DNA of 64,000 nucleotides from Atherinomorus stipes (Eukaryota > Chordata > Actinopteri > Atheriniformes > Atherinidae), in the NCBI GenBank assembly GCA_023101725.1, contig JALJCO010010246.1, positions 1-64,000 of the forward strand. The letters run 5' to 3'. Under the pieces are notes generated by a model, which saw only the letters and a program-made list of their open reading frames with translations, ran no database searches and had not been told where the DNA came from. A program made the position numbers and the translations under genes. Positions 30,481 through 42,213 of this stretch are shown here, in pieces; within the stretch, counting starts at the first letter, position 1; each line of letters opens with the position of its first letter.

Positions 30481-33400
30481 GTCTGGAGCCCTGGCTTGAA
30501 CTCAGCAACTTAAGTTTTTTCTGAGGCTCATTACTTTTTTTACTTTTGTCATTTGCTGTTTGGTCAGATCCAGGCACAGAAAAGTAAAAGGTAGAACTAC
30601 TACAGTTTCATGATGTTTCATTCTAACAAAGCAGGCTGGGGCAGGTCAGGGGTGAGAGTGGACTCTTTTGGCTCAAGACATTCACATTATACACATTGGT
30701 TTGCAAGAATGTATGATGATAACATTTCCCTCAGGGACCAAGGTTGGTCTCACTAATCAAATCAATGGCAATGGTTTTAAAAGGTATAAGGAGACTTTGG
30801 GGGGAGGCCTGTCTTGAATGTCACAATATTGCGCACAACAACATGTAACCTTTTAAGGATTTTGTCTTTCTTTTTTTTGTGAAATGGTTTACACCTCATA
30901 TCCAGAAACAGTATAAATCATCAAGGCAGAACAATGCCAGTGATAGGATTTGAAGTCCCATGCCGATAGTCAACCTTTTTCAAAATCCAATACCCTATAA
31001 TGAAGTACTTTTTCAATTCTCATTTGCCTTTGTTGCTAGATACAGTACATCTGTAAGATAATGACAAGGGTTACACACACAGTCAGGTATTCAATAGTAT
31101 CTAATTTGTTCTCATTAAAGCACCATTATTACAAAGCACGCTTTCATTTGCCCCCCACTGCATTTCTATCTTTATTAAAAAACCAGGCCTTGTGATGAAA
31201 GTAACGAACAACCCAGAGGAGACGAAACATGGCTTCAACGCTGGTGCTGTAATTGAACCAATCAGTTTTCATTATGAGGCAGGCAGAGGACAAGGATTTT
31301 TTTGTAGTTTTAAAGTTGTGCCTGTGTGTACTGGATAGTTTGTCTATATAAATTTGTCATGGTTATCACATTTTAGGGAGGCTGGTAAGAGAGAAGATTG
31401 TAGGGCCAGAGGCTGGAAAATTTGCTGAAAGATACAACATGAATGGCACAAAATTAGAATGGGGTGAAACCATAGAGACTGGAAAGGCTTTTTTCTGCTT
31501 GATGATTCTGTAGGTAATTTGGTTTATTGAGTTAGACATTTCATTGTAAAAAGATCATGAACAAAAATAACCAACTGTCAACATAACTGCATACTGTACA
31601 TATACAGTACTTGAATGCATCTTTAAACAATCACAGATCAAACAAGATTATGAGCTGCAGAAAGTTAAGTCTAATAATTTTTTGACGATGCAGAGGTCAA
31701 AGTATGTTTGTTTATTTCCAAAGAATTCAACTGCCTATCTGAAAGAGTCTTTGTGGACACTTTTACGATGCTTCTTTTGTAGCACACTCACAGTTAACAA
31801 AAACAACTGAAGCAGATTTACAACTCATAAATCTATGATAGACTATTCTTGAAGCAAACACTAACCCATGACCTGCTATAAAAATCAGAAAGTTATCAAA
31901 TCGTTATTTGGATAAATTGTCTTCTTTTTATGCTGGGTCTTACATAATGCACTCCATCTGAAATACCTTTTGGTCTATAATAAAAACATCAAATTATTCT
32001 AATAAAAGAAGAAAAAACAGCAGCAGGAGTTCAATGCATACATGTATGTGGTGCGTAATTAAATCCTTTGAAAAGCAAATAAGGTAGTCCATCACTTTGA
32101 TGAACTGAATGATATTTACATCCACAGGTGTCTGGCCTTTATCTGTTTGCTTTATGTGGGACATAGATTTTAAGGTAGAGTTGCTCTCTTTCCTCCAAAT
32201 CAACAGCAAATTACCTCAGATAGTTTTGCAAACCTCTGTAAATGATAACAATAATTCAGGTTGTTTGTGACAGATTTACTACACGCTCATGGAACATTCG
32301 GCAGGCAGAGTTGGAATATGTCAGCTACCAAACTGCAGATAGACGAGAGGCTTGATCAAAACCAGATTTTTTTTTTCATGGCCAAATTTCAGTTTTATCA
32401 TTTATCTTCACCAAAGCTCTGTCATTAATGTTAAAGAAGAATGTTAAAGAATGTTAATGTTAATCACAGATGAGGGTTAGTTCAAAGTTTCTTCTCATGG
32501 CTTCTGAATCTAATGGCAAAAAGTTTTGTTTCTTTTTTTTTAGAACAATTTCACATAGTTATTTTACTATGGTTTTGTGCTTGTTGATTATTTAGCTGAG
32601 AAGGAGAAGACATTTCACTTAAGTTGTAGTGAAACGCAAGTAAAGAAATTTAAATAATATTTTTTCAGGTGTCTTTGTTAGTCTTGACTGTAAATACAAA
32701 CATTACCTTTCAAAAGTAGAAGATCTTGTGGATTATTTTAATGAGAGCACAGGTCAGTTAACACGTGATATTCCAAGTGCACACGTTGTGGAGAGTAGAC
32801 AGATGATGTGCACTGCTGTTCTTTTCCTGTCAGATAAAAGGCAGATTTAAGTGGAAACATGCTTCAAATGATGAAGTGGACATCGACCTGGCATGTCATC
32901 CTCTTTACCTATAATCCTGCTTAATCTGAGCCTCCTCACGTCAAGTATCATTCCAGATGAGCTGTCTGGACGAGGGAGCAGCTGTCTTCGTTGTAACAAA
33001 ACAGCAAGTATGCACAAACAGCACTTTAGCCTTCAAGGATGTCTCGTAGTGAAAATTCTAGACCCCCCTGTCAACCTACCCTCATTTGTGTGATAATTGA
33101 GAAACAGTTGTGCCAAATACAGTAAAGGAAACTGCAACAGCAACACTGAATATGGCTGAAGTGGGATTTGAAGGTGCTCTTGGGTCTCTGCACTGAACAG
33201 CTGTGCCCCACAGGAAAAGTTAGTTTATGATATCGGGATTTTTGATGAGTGAAACCTGGATCCTTTCTTGGTGTTACTCAACTCTCTTTTAATATATAAA
33301 ACCCAGGGGAGAAGGAAAAGGGTCGGAGGAAGGTAACAAATGATCAGAGTGGTTTAGCAAAAGCTAAACTTGTCACATGAAGTGAATTACTTGACCTGTT

Positions 33401-33816
33401 GTCGTGAAAAAGGAGACGGCCTTTATGCAAACTGAACATGGTCACACAAAGAGGAAAGAGTGTGACACTAACTAATTTCTAAATCATATTTCTTTGCCAT
33501 TTTTTTACATCTTTCTTGCTGTAAGTGCTGAACTGATACAAGAAAAAAAAGTTTTTGTTTTTTTCTCTTCAGTAACAGTGGCAGTAGACAAGCTTTTGGC
33601 CAAATTTCTGGTATCATTCTTACATCTACAGTATGAACAAATGAATGGTCATATATTATTTTTGTCTTCTTGCCAAGTTTTGATCACTTTATCCCACTTA
33701 ATCTTGATTTACAGGAATAGATAGGGATATAATCTCAATAAAACACTTAAAAATCAAACCATCATAGATGTAGATTCATTCCTTAACATTATTATGTATT
33801 ATTATGTATTGTATTA
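30481..33816. other. No gene recognised; conserved-element-like island near 31140-31320
   Basis: Long AT-rich stretch without recognisable repeats. The 31140-31320 part contains closely spaced GTAATTGAACCAATCAG, TTCATTATGAGG and ACAAGG words, of the kind found in conserved vertebrate enhancers. A tandem AAAGAATGTTA repeat lies near 32443. Confidence 0.35.
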
Positions 33817-33832
33817 TATAATAATAATAATG

Positions 33833-33867
<35 letters not shown>

Positions 33868-33925
33868 TATATATATATGTATATTATATTATATTATATT
33901 ATATTATATTATGTATTATTACATT
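33817..33925. repeat. TA and TATAT microsatellite
   Basis: (TA)n with interruptions, then ATATT repeats (about six units) and TATGTATTATTACATTATT. Confidence 0.93.
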
Positions 33926-35089
33926 ATTCATTCATTTCATTTCATATAGGAGATAAGGATGACCTCTGGCAAATAACAGCAATTATCATATGAAAAGATT
34001 AAAAGTGAAAGATTTTGTCAAGGAAGATACAAAAGCACAGCTTTGTTCATTTATTTATTTAATTTGTATTTATTTTCAACTTGTCCTGACATCGTAGCAA
34101 GTAGAGTCTGACTACTGTGTTGTGTCAAAGAAATTTACTTTGCCAAGAAGAGCTAGATATAAGGCCTCTCTTAATATTTTAGTATTCTTTTTTTTTAATT
34201 AGTCTGTTTTAGAATTTACATATTAATGTTCGTTGTTACAAGGGTCCTTTTAAAGCAAAGAACGATTAAACAGAAGAGCAAAAAAAGAGAGTGAAAAGAA
34301 GAAAAGGGAGAAAAACACCAGATAGAAAACGGCAGCTGTTCAATCTAAACAGGGAAAACCAGAAAACCACCTGCAACATCCGCAAGAAAAATAAAGCTGA
34401 CAATTATTTTGAGCACCTATAAAAAAGACAAGCTAAAAAGAAATGAATCCCAACAACAAAAACACCAGCAACACAAAGAAAAGACCATAAATGTAACTCA
34501 TTATTGGTTATTAAACCCACAGGACAACACAGTGAGTGTGCAGGTCAGCAAATGTTGGGGCAAAATATCAGGCATGAACAGGGATGAGTGATGAGTGCAA
34601 AGGTTCAAATGCAACTGGGTCCCTGCAAATATCAGAGGCAGACAAGGGGGGCCCCAGGAGACCAGCTGCAACCTGAGAGCCTAGAGCCCACCACAGGAAC
34701 AAGCATGCATTTGCTCAGAAAACAATGGAGGAAGGCTGGCCACCCGGAGGCAGGCAGAAGGCAGGGGCAGGGGCAAGGACCCCACAAGTCCGAGAGCCAC
34801 CCACCTTCAATGCAGAGACCCTGCCCGATGCCCAGAAGGACCAGGCCCCCCACAGATGGCCACCCAGTGCTTGTCAGCACCTACCCCAAAGCCTCAGTCA
34901 GGGACCTCTGGGACCAGGGCACCACCAAGTTTAGTTTCATGCTGAGTTTTGTGTTTGTTAATCTTGTTTTCTTTTTTAATTAGAATTCATCTTCATGTGT
35001 ATTGCAGTATGTATTTGTTATTATTTGTTGCTGTAATCTCCAGTTTCCATCGGTCAAAGTGTCTGTCAAACTGTTCAGTCTGTCTTTGT
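33926..35089. other. No gene recognised; GC-rich tract 34600-34930
   Basis: AT-rich to about 34590, then a GC-rich tract with CCCC/GGGG words (GGCAGGGGCAGGGGCAAGGA). A 131-codon forward open frame at 34588-34983 and one on the reverse strand lie here. Neither has a recognisable domain; both look compositional, and the tract reads like an interspersed fish repeat I cannot name. Confidence 0.35.
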
Positions 35090-35685
35090 TTAAAGGTGCT
35101 ATAGAAAATGTTTTGGCATTTCAGCAAGCAGAGACTGTTAGCAAGTGTTTGAATAAAGCACATGCGCAAGACCAACCTGCTAGATTCCCAGCCCCTTTTT
35201 CCAGTCATGGTGCAACGTGCACAAGCCACTCCGGTATTTAGCAGACAGCAGGTACAGATTCTCCCATCATGTCACAAAAGTAAAACAGATGTCGTTATCT
35301 GACCACTACTTTCTGCTAGCAGAATTATGTTAGCTACCTACTGGAAACATCAGATGAGTGCACGCAGCTTCCGGCACGTAGCATTTCTCTCGCCAATCAA
35401 TCACTCTCATTGATCAGTCTCACCAATTACCCGTTAAATTGACGGTCAATCACTCTTACTACGACTGTAAGACTCTATTGCCAATAGACAAATAAAAAAT
35501 GAAAGGAATGCAGAGATGATTGGCAGATGTTTTTTTCAGCCCCATTACTTTCACAGTTGATGTATAATAACATTTATATATTCAAAGCTTTTAAATAATT
35601 GTAGCGTATGGGGTAGTGAACCCGATTTCATCAAATATTGCAAAAATTGTTGAAAGAAACATCTTCTATAGCCTAATGCCTTTAA
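35090..35685. mobile_element. TTAA MITE with AGGTGCTATAG termini
   Basis: TTAA at 35090-35093 and 35682-35685. The left end reads TTAAAGGTGCTATAGAAAAT followed by GTTTT; the right end inverted reads TTAAAGGCATTAGGCTATAG followed by AAGATGTTT, the same apart from a 4-base insertion. About 596 bp, non-coding. Confidence 0.75.
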
Positions 35686-35807
35686 GTTTAGTCTTTTAAT
35701 TACTTTCAAGTACAGCTCCTCGATTCTGCTCTCTGTACAGCATTCTTGTTTATAAATTTAAGTCTCCTACTTGCATCCTGGCTTGTAGTCCTGCATTTGG
35801 ATCAACA

Positions 35808-36780
35808 TTAAAGCTAGGGTTGGCAATGTTGGAAAAGTGGTTTGAGCAAGCGACAGTTTAAAAAAACAAACCACCCGAAACCGCGCCTTCAGAGCGCAGG
35901 GACGTTTGCGCCAATGTTTCACAAGCAGGTTAAAGATAACAGCCGAGTTGATCACTCCTTAGCTTGATAGTAAACAGCTGACAAACCACATTTTTAAAAG
36001 CTTTAAAGGATAACTTTTTTTTTTTTTTAACCTGGACCTTATTTCCAGGAGTTTATACGTGCTTTTACTCACCGGTAAAGTTTCGGCATCACTTTGAGTC
36101 CTTGGGAAGATATTATGTCGAGTCGCCCTTCAGTGGACATCCTGTAAAATGGCGGACACGGGGCAGCAACTATACAAGGCATTATCTGCAGCAAAAACTC
36201 CTTGATTTCATCAATGTTACAAGTAGAATGAATGAACAAATGAGTACTATTTGTCCTGTGAGTTCAGAGTTTCGTAAATTGTGTTTTTGTTGTCTGGGTA
36301 GCGAGCTGCTCTTCTCAGCTGTACTACGGAAGCGCGCATCATGACACACGGCCCCTAAAAGTCTGTAGAACACCCTGATAACTCATGGAAAGCTAAATCT
36401 GAACTCACAGGACAATAGTACTTGTTCGTACGTTCATTCTACTTAGTCTTGGCAAAAATTAAGGAGTTTTGCTGCAGATGATGCCTTCTATAGTAACTGC
36501 CCCGTGTCCGCCATTATACTGGATGTAAGCCGATGGGCGACTCAATGCAATATGTTCCAAAGGACTCAAAGTGATGCAGAAACTTTACCGGTGAGTAAAT
36601 GCACGTACAGTATATGCTCCTAGAAATAAGGTCCAGGTTGAAAAAAAAGTAAGTTATCCTTTAATCCACTCACCTCCAACTCCTTCTGTGGTGTAAAAAG
36701 TCCACACTGCAATCGTCAACCCCTCCGAGACTTAATCCTTATCCGTTGTTTAGTTTTGTTTTGGATTTTTGGCACAGGGG
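35808..36780 (+). mobile_element. TTAA MITE (AGGCAGGGTAGG family) copy, split by another MITE
   Basis: Left end TTAAAGCTAGGGTTGGCAAT at 35808, then GAAAAGTGGTTTGAGCAAGC, CCCGAAACCGCGCCTTCAGA and AACAGCCGAGTTG as in 60767-61396. It is cut at 36003 and continues at 36665 with CACCTCCAACTCCTTCTGTG and CCTCCGAGACTTAATCC. The right end is not found; the limit near 36780 is approximate. Confidence 0.8.
36003..36664 (+). mobile_element. TTAA MITE (AGGATAAC family), complete, long TIRs
   Basis: TTAA at 36003-36006 and 36661-36664. The terminal inverted repeats run about 200 bases: AGGATAACTT, T run, CTGGACCTTATTTC, ACTCACCGGTAAAGTTTC, CATCACTTTGAGTCCTT and ATGGCGGACACGGGGCAG are all found inverted at the right side. 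662 bp, non-coding; only a few hundred unique bases between the arms. Inserted into the element at 35808. Confidence 0.93.
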
Positions 36781-37045
36781 TTGGTCAGTTTTTACAGAAC
36801 TGCAGCTCACAGAGGTCTGACTTTTTTCCTTTCTTTTTATGAATACATGATGTATTGGCTACTGTCAGGATGGAAGGACCATTTCACCCAGTAGAACAAA
36901 AAGTGTTTCTGAGCATGATTGCCAACTCTGGCTTTAAAGGTAGCAGAAAAACCTGTGGATGGAAAGTGGCTATAAGCAGGTGTTCAGTTTTTGGCTTCTA
37001 TTCTAGTGTAAACCTTAAAAAACAGGAAACGTATAATGGAAAATT
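36781..37045. other. No gene recognised
   Basis: Short unique stretch between two repeats. A 74-codon open frame starting at 36855 runs into the SINE and has no recognisable domain. Confidence 0.4.
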
Positions 37046-37054
37046 AAAATACAT

Positions 37055-37419
37055 GGGCTGCACGGTGGGTGGTGGTTAGCACCGCAGCCTCGTTTAGCTG
37101 GTCACCGGTGGGGAGGGGTTCGAACAATTCCACTGTGGCCTTCCTGTGTGGAGTTTGCATGTTCTCCCCTTTGCGTGGGTTCTCTCCGGGTCTCTGGCTT
37201 CCTCCCACAGTCCAAAGACATGCATGTTAGGTTAATTGATCACCTAAATTGTCCCTAGGTATGAATGTGAGCGTGAATGGTTGTCTGTCTCTCTGTGTGG
37301 CCTGCGACAGACTGGCAACCTGTCAGGGTGCACCCCGCCTGCTGATAATAGCTGGGATGGCTCCAGCAACCCCCACAACCCTGAACTGGATAAGGGTACA
37401 GAAAATGACTGACTGACTA
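37055..37419 (+). mobile_element. Full-length tRNA SINE (DANA/mermaid-like) with TSD
   Basis: Flanked by the 9-base duplication AAAATACAT (37046-37054 and 37420-37428). The head carries a tRNA-like A box (GTGGTTAGCACCG) and B box (GGTTCGAAC). The central domain has GGAGTTTGCATGTTCTCCCC and CTTCCTCCCACAGTCCAAAG; the tail has TGCGACAGACTGGCAACCTG, CAGAAAATGACTGACTGACT. RNA polymerase III-type internal promoter, no coding. Confidence 0.95.
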
Positions 37420-37428
37420 AAAATACAT

Positions 37429-37688
37429 AAGGTTTCAGTTTTCAGATTCTGTTAAAGAAAACACAGCAAATTTAATTCATTGTGACATAATATGATTAAT
37501 CAATAGGCTTTTGGACTGTAAAGTTCATGTAAAAGAAATACTTTGTGAGGAAAAACTGTAGGTGCACACTGGGTCAAGACAGGGTAGTCTGTACTACATA
37601 CTAAATCTGGAAAGCTTTAGAATTTGGAAGCAAGCCAACAAAACCAGACAGAAGATAAACAAAGACTGTAGACAGACTCATTTATGTC

Positions 37689-37724
<36 letters not shown>

Positions 37725-39219
37725 GCAGCAAGGAAGCAAAACTGCAGGTACAAACAGACAAAATTGCTGAAAATAAGACACATGTATCAACCAAAACCAT
37801 GACAACTGTCTCCTGAATTCTATTCAGAGTGGCATTTGCTTTTATCCTTTCAGTGATATGACATTGCCAACCAGCACACAGAGCTCTGGTAAAGGATTTC
37901 AAGATGGAAAGTGTCCATTTCTGGTGTGATGTAAATTTTAGTCCTCCATAACTACTCCAACTAAAGGCTCACATTTGCTGCAATATTTCCACTTAAACTC
38001 AAGTTTTTGGTTTATCCAAAAGCATTCTGTGAGAACTGGCAGTCACTTCTCATATAAAAGGTGTTGTAACTACACGCCATATTGCATGTTTTACAGATTA
38101 AACTTAGTTTTGGGTAATATTTCATGTTATAAACTGAGAAGATGTCCTGCCCTGGACTTCTACCCAAAAACTAACCCCAAGGTTTTGGCTTGTGTTTTTT
38201 AGAAATGAAAAACGATATAGGCTACTGAAAGCTTAAAATGCATATAAATCATGGTGCAAACTGTCTGAATTGGTTTGGTGCTGTATGTATATGCATTGTG
38301 ATGAGATTGTATTGGCATTTGAGTCCACAGACTTTTGCACTAACTGCAACATCTGACAATTTACAGGACTGTAAAGTAATTTTGTAGTTTAGTCCAGCGC
38401 GTGCACTGAAAGAAGACCCTTGAGGCCTGGATGTACAGTCATTGCACAGATGAATCAGTACAATTACCTAATGTTTCATATAACATGGTGTCAGCTTCAC
38501 AAAAAATTAAAGTGCAGACAGCATCAAAAACTTGTCTTTGCACCTCTCTTCAGAGCAAAATTTGAAAAAAAAAACAAAAAAAACCAAACACACAGAAAAC
38601 TTAATTGTAGAATTTCTACAGAAAATACATAGAAATCTCCTTAGTATGTCCATAATGCACATCTGCAAGTGTGCAGTGCAACTAAGACTAACAGATTCCT
38701 GTTGGATGCTGACTTAAACTTGTCATTGCACCCATTTGCTTCATTCTGCTCTCTTTATTTTCAAGACTTATGAGAAAGAAATTGATTTTGATTTCAATTA
38801 TTTCAGTTGTAAGTGTACAACATTTACAAGCAACACTATGATGTCAAGTCTTGAGCATGCAGTTTCAACATGTGCACTCTACAAGTGACCTCATTTCCAC
38901 CATGTAATCTTTGTTTTTTCTGTAAATAGTTGGCATAAATGGATTAAATAACTATGTCAGGCATTTACATTTTACCAGCTGTATGAGCAGCTGAGGGGGC
39001 TAGAGGAATGTAAGAGAAAAACGGACTGCACTTACTGTCTTAATATAGTCTCCATAACATCCAGCCAGTGTGATCTGTTTGTAGTCTGAAGCTGTAGAGC
39101 TCTAAAGGGGAAGATATTTGGGCCACTTAATGGGCTTTACATGTCTCTGGTCAATGGAGTTTCTATCTGTTTCATTTGCTTGATGCTAAAGGGGAAAAAT
39201 AATCACACTTCTGATCTCT
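37429..39219. other. No gene recognised; poly-A at 37693-37723
   Basis: AT-rich. A run of 31 A lies at 37693-37723 and A-rich runs near 38564-38585. No domains or repeats recognised. Confidence 0.45.
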
Positions 39220-39565
39220 GTTGTGGGGGGGAGGGGGGGGGAAAAAAGAGGGAAAAAAAGAAACCCGGGACAGGGGGGGAGGGATCAAGAAAGGAGAAAA
39301 GGAACAAGAGGGGGGGAGCCGGGAGGGGAAGGGGAAGGGGAGGGGGGGGGGAGGGGGGGAGGAGAGAGGGGGAGGGGAGGGGGGAAGGGATGGGGGGGGG
39401 GAGGGGCAAAAGGAAGGGAAAAAGGGGAAAAGCGAAAAAAGGAATAAAGAAAGGAGGAGGAAAGGGGAAGGGAGGGAAGCACAATAAGAGATAAAAGGAG
39501 CGGGAGGGGTGGGTCCGAAAAATACCCGAGAGACGAAGAAAAAACGGAGGGAAAAAAAAGAGGGG
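39220..39565. repeat. Purine (G/A) low-complexity tract
   Basis: Almost pure G and A for about 340 bases on the forward strand, with many runs of 6-10 G. The long Gly/Arg/Lys and Pro/Ser open frames on several frames at once come from this composition. The irregular homopolymers look like degraded sequence quality over a GA-rich microsatellite. Confidence 0.9.
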
Positions 39566-41603
39566 GAGAATGGGTTAGGAAGATAAGACATTTTATTTAT
39601 TTTATTTATTATTTAATATATAAAATAAATCCAAAACAAAACTAAGGGGGCCCACTGTAATCACCACTTTAGATAATAACACAAATGGCACTCTTTCTGT
39701 TTCCTTAATGATTAGTTTAAGCCAAATTAGAACTACACATTTCCTCTATTTCAATGTATTCCTTTCAGCCTAGCAAGTGTGCAACATGATGTAGAAAAAA
39801 ATTGTGCAGCCTCTGGCTGATCACAGCAATGCTCTAATGGGAGAAGCTTTTTCTCACATTCCAGACTGATGTGCTTTTGAAAATGATTTCTAGCCATTCT
39901 TAAACCACCATATGCTGCTCAAGTGTGGGACACAATGGTTCCTGGAACCTCGAAATGTCATAATTCACGAGCCTCCACAGACCTTTTCATTTGTATGTGA
40001 CAGTGACAGTACTCATACCTTTTGTATTGCCTTTTAACAAAAGTAAATATTTCCTGAGATCATTTTGTTGGCACAAACACTTCCACTAATTCACTGAAAA
40101 CAGGCAAAAAAGAGTTCCTCACACGAAATTCGATAAAAAAAAGTTCAGGTTTTACCTATATGCCGGTTAGAGGACCAGTCAAAAGTAGTGAAAGAAAGAC
40201 CCATCCATTTATTTTAACAGTATTCAAACTGAGCGCCCCTCCCTCTCAGGCTAATGGCCGCCTCGTTCTTCAGCCTGTTCAGCTTCGAGCCTCTCCTTCA
40301 GAGCTTCAGAAGTGGGTAAAAGTCAAACCAATATTAACCCTGGTTTTCCAACGTGCACTATCTAAAGCTCTTGCCTCTTCTTTGGTGCATCCGCCTTTTT
40401 TCTTTCATTTTCATTTTTCTTTCCTTCGAAAGTTCAAGTGACTGGCGTCTGCGCCAATATTCCCACACAGCTTCATGTACTTAGCTCTGTCATTGGCTGG
40501 CGATATAAACAGAAATCTCCACCCAGAAACGTCCCGACCAGACCATAACAAAGCAAAAGAGTGAATTACAGCCAGGGGGAGAGGGAGTTTCATTCAAATT
40601 CATCACTGCACATGAGTAAAGGCCCAAAGGTGCGGATTGAGATGGATTTCATTTGCACAAGTCTTACATTTATTTTCAGGGGGGGAACTTTGGACTCTAC
40701 CTTCAAATAAGACAATATAATTCTGATCAGATGTTTGGTGGCTGTGTCGTTGCGCAGCCCTTCCGGTAGCTAATCAGAAGTGCTGTTCATTTGGCATATG
40801 ATAAGAGAGGTTAATGATGTCTTTTAAGTCAGATTACAAACCTTTTCAGTAAGGTTGGTTCAGCCGCATGATGTTTTCAAACAGGCAATCAGTGGCCACC
40901 TTGTCATCTCAGCTCAAGTGAGAGAGCCGAAGGAGGCAGCAAAATAATCACAGGAGCGTCGCTGAAGGTTACACGTTTATTACAAGATAACTTAGTGATG
41001 AACCGTGGTGAACTGTGTAAATCAGACTTTGCTGTTGTGTCCGGCAGTCAAGTTTATCTCAGTGTCTCCTACTCCCAAGCGTGCGTTCAGTCCAGTTCTC
41101 CCCTTTCTCTTCCTGATTCCTTGTTTTAAAGACCCCCCTGAAAGTCCCTCCCCTTCCGGTGGCTTGTAGTCCTTCCCTGTGGTCCCTGCGCTGAGAAATG
41201 CCCCAAATGAACTACAGAGTCCATCAGTCCTTGGAGTCTATCAAAGACACGTCGGCTCTTAAAGTAATCTTCCATTGTTTACATTTCATCTAAGCTGTTA
41301 TTAAATGCCACATCGAATTAAACTGTCTGTAGGACACCGTGATCTACTCTCGTGTCCTTGCCATGTAGTCTTAAATAGTCAGTAAACCACCACAGCTGTA
41401 ATAAATCTTAGCCAGTGCAGCTATGTATTAGCACTAGCACTTTTTAACAAGCTACGTAGATGTGCTTTATCAGTCTGTTTGAATTTGTCTTAGACACTGC
41501 TGCTATTAGTATTAGCACCTCCTTGGAAGCCAAAATGCTACTAAGTTTGCATATTAGTGTGTTTGTGTGTTAGTGTGTTGAAAAAGTGAGGTGTTTTCAA
41601 AAG
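39566..41603. other. No gene recognised; promoter-like words near 40440-40640
   Basis: Includes a non-repetitive stretch at 40160-40640 with GCGCCAATATTCCC, TCATTGGCTGG and GCGATATAAACAG, i.e. CCAAT-box-like and TATA-like words in one place, and a homeobox-type TTCATTTGCA. No exon is recognised. The 40960-41230 part reads like a transcript 3' end or LTR-like DNA but has no diagnostic motif. Confidence 0.3.
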
Positions 41604-41634
<31 letters not shown>

Positions 41635-41665
41635 ACACACACGCACACACACACACATACACACA
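41604..41665. repeat. Poly-C followed by (CA)n microsatellite
   Basis: 17 C, then about 22 AC units with a few G or T interruptions. Confidence 0.96.
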
Positions 41666-42117
41666 CCTAAAATTACGTCCGTGCAGCTTTGTGCACGCAA
41701 TGTAATTTATCAACCGTGCAACAGAAAGCAGGCGCAAAAATTGCATGTATTTTAGCATGTCTGAAAAACGGCTAGGCTATCAACAGCCAGCTGTATGCAC
41801 AAAGGGCTGGAAGAGTCCTACAGGTATGCAGACATGCTGCATTGGGTCAAAATCATTTCTCATGAGGTGTGAGGGCAACTCGTCAAGTTTTCATCATCTA
41901 ATTAAATGATAATCAACATCACTGTTTAACATTCGCAGCTGCAGCATCACGGTAGTTAAAGCTGACATTATGTCTTTTTGTTTTACTTTATTTTTTCGCA
42001 ATGGCATATTTTTAAATTCAGATCAGCTCCTGTACGCTCCTCCTCTCCAGACCCGCTTCCTTCTGTTCACACCGCTGCGGCTGCTGCTGCTCTGAGGTTG
42101 CTGACCTGCGTGAAGTT

Positions 42118-42213
42118 GGCGCCCCACCCCACACAAAACTCGATGAAAATAACCAGTAACATACGACAAACTATTGATGCTATTTTTTGATGAGTTTTGC
42201 ATGGGGTGGGGGG
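42118..42213. repeat. Inverted repeat with ~33-bp arms
   Basis: GCGCCCCACCCCACACAAAA on the left and the inverse of GCCCCCCACCCCATGCAAAA on the right, continuing through CTCGATGAAAATA / CTCATCAAAAAATA; the loop is about 30 bases. Possibly the core of a MITE. Confidence 0.75.

Noticed and set aside
34588..34983. 131-codon forward open frame
   Set aside because: Lies in a repeat-like GC-rich tract, an antisense frame is also open, and no domain is recognisable.
39141..39591. Several long Gly/Arg/Lys and Pro/Ser open frames
   Set aside because: Open on almost every frame because the tract is nearly pure G and A; no domain or stable composition of a real protein.
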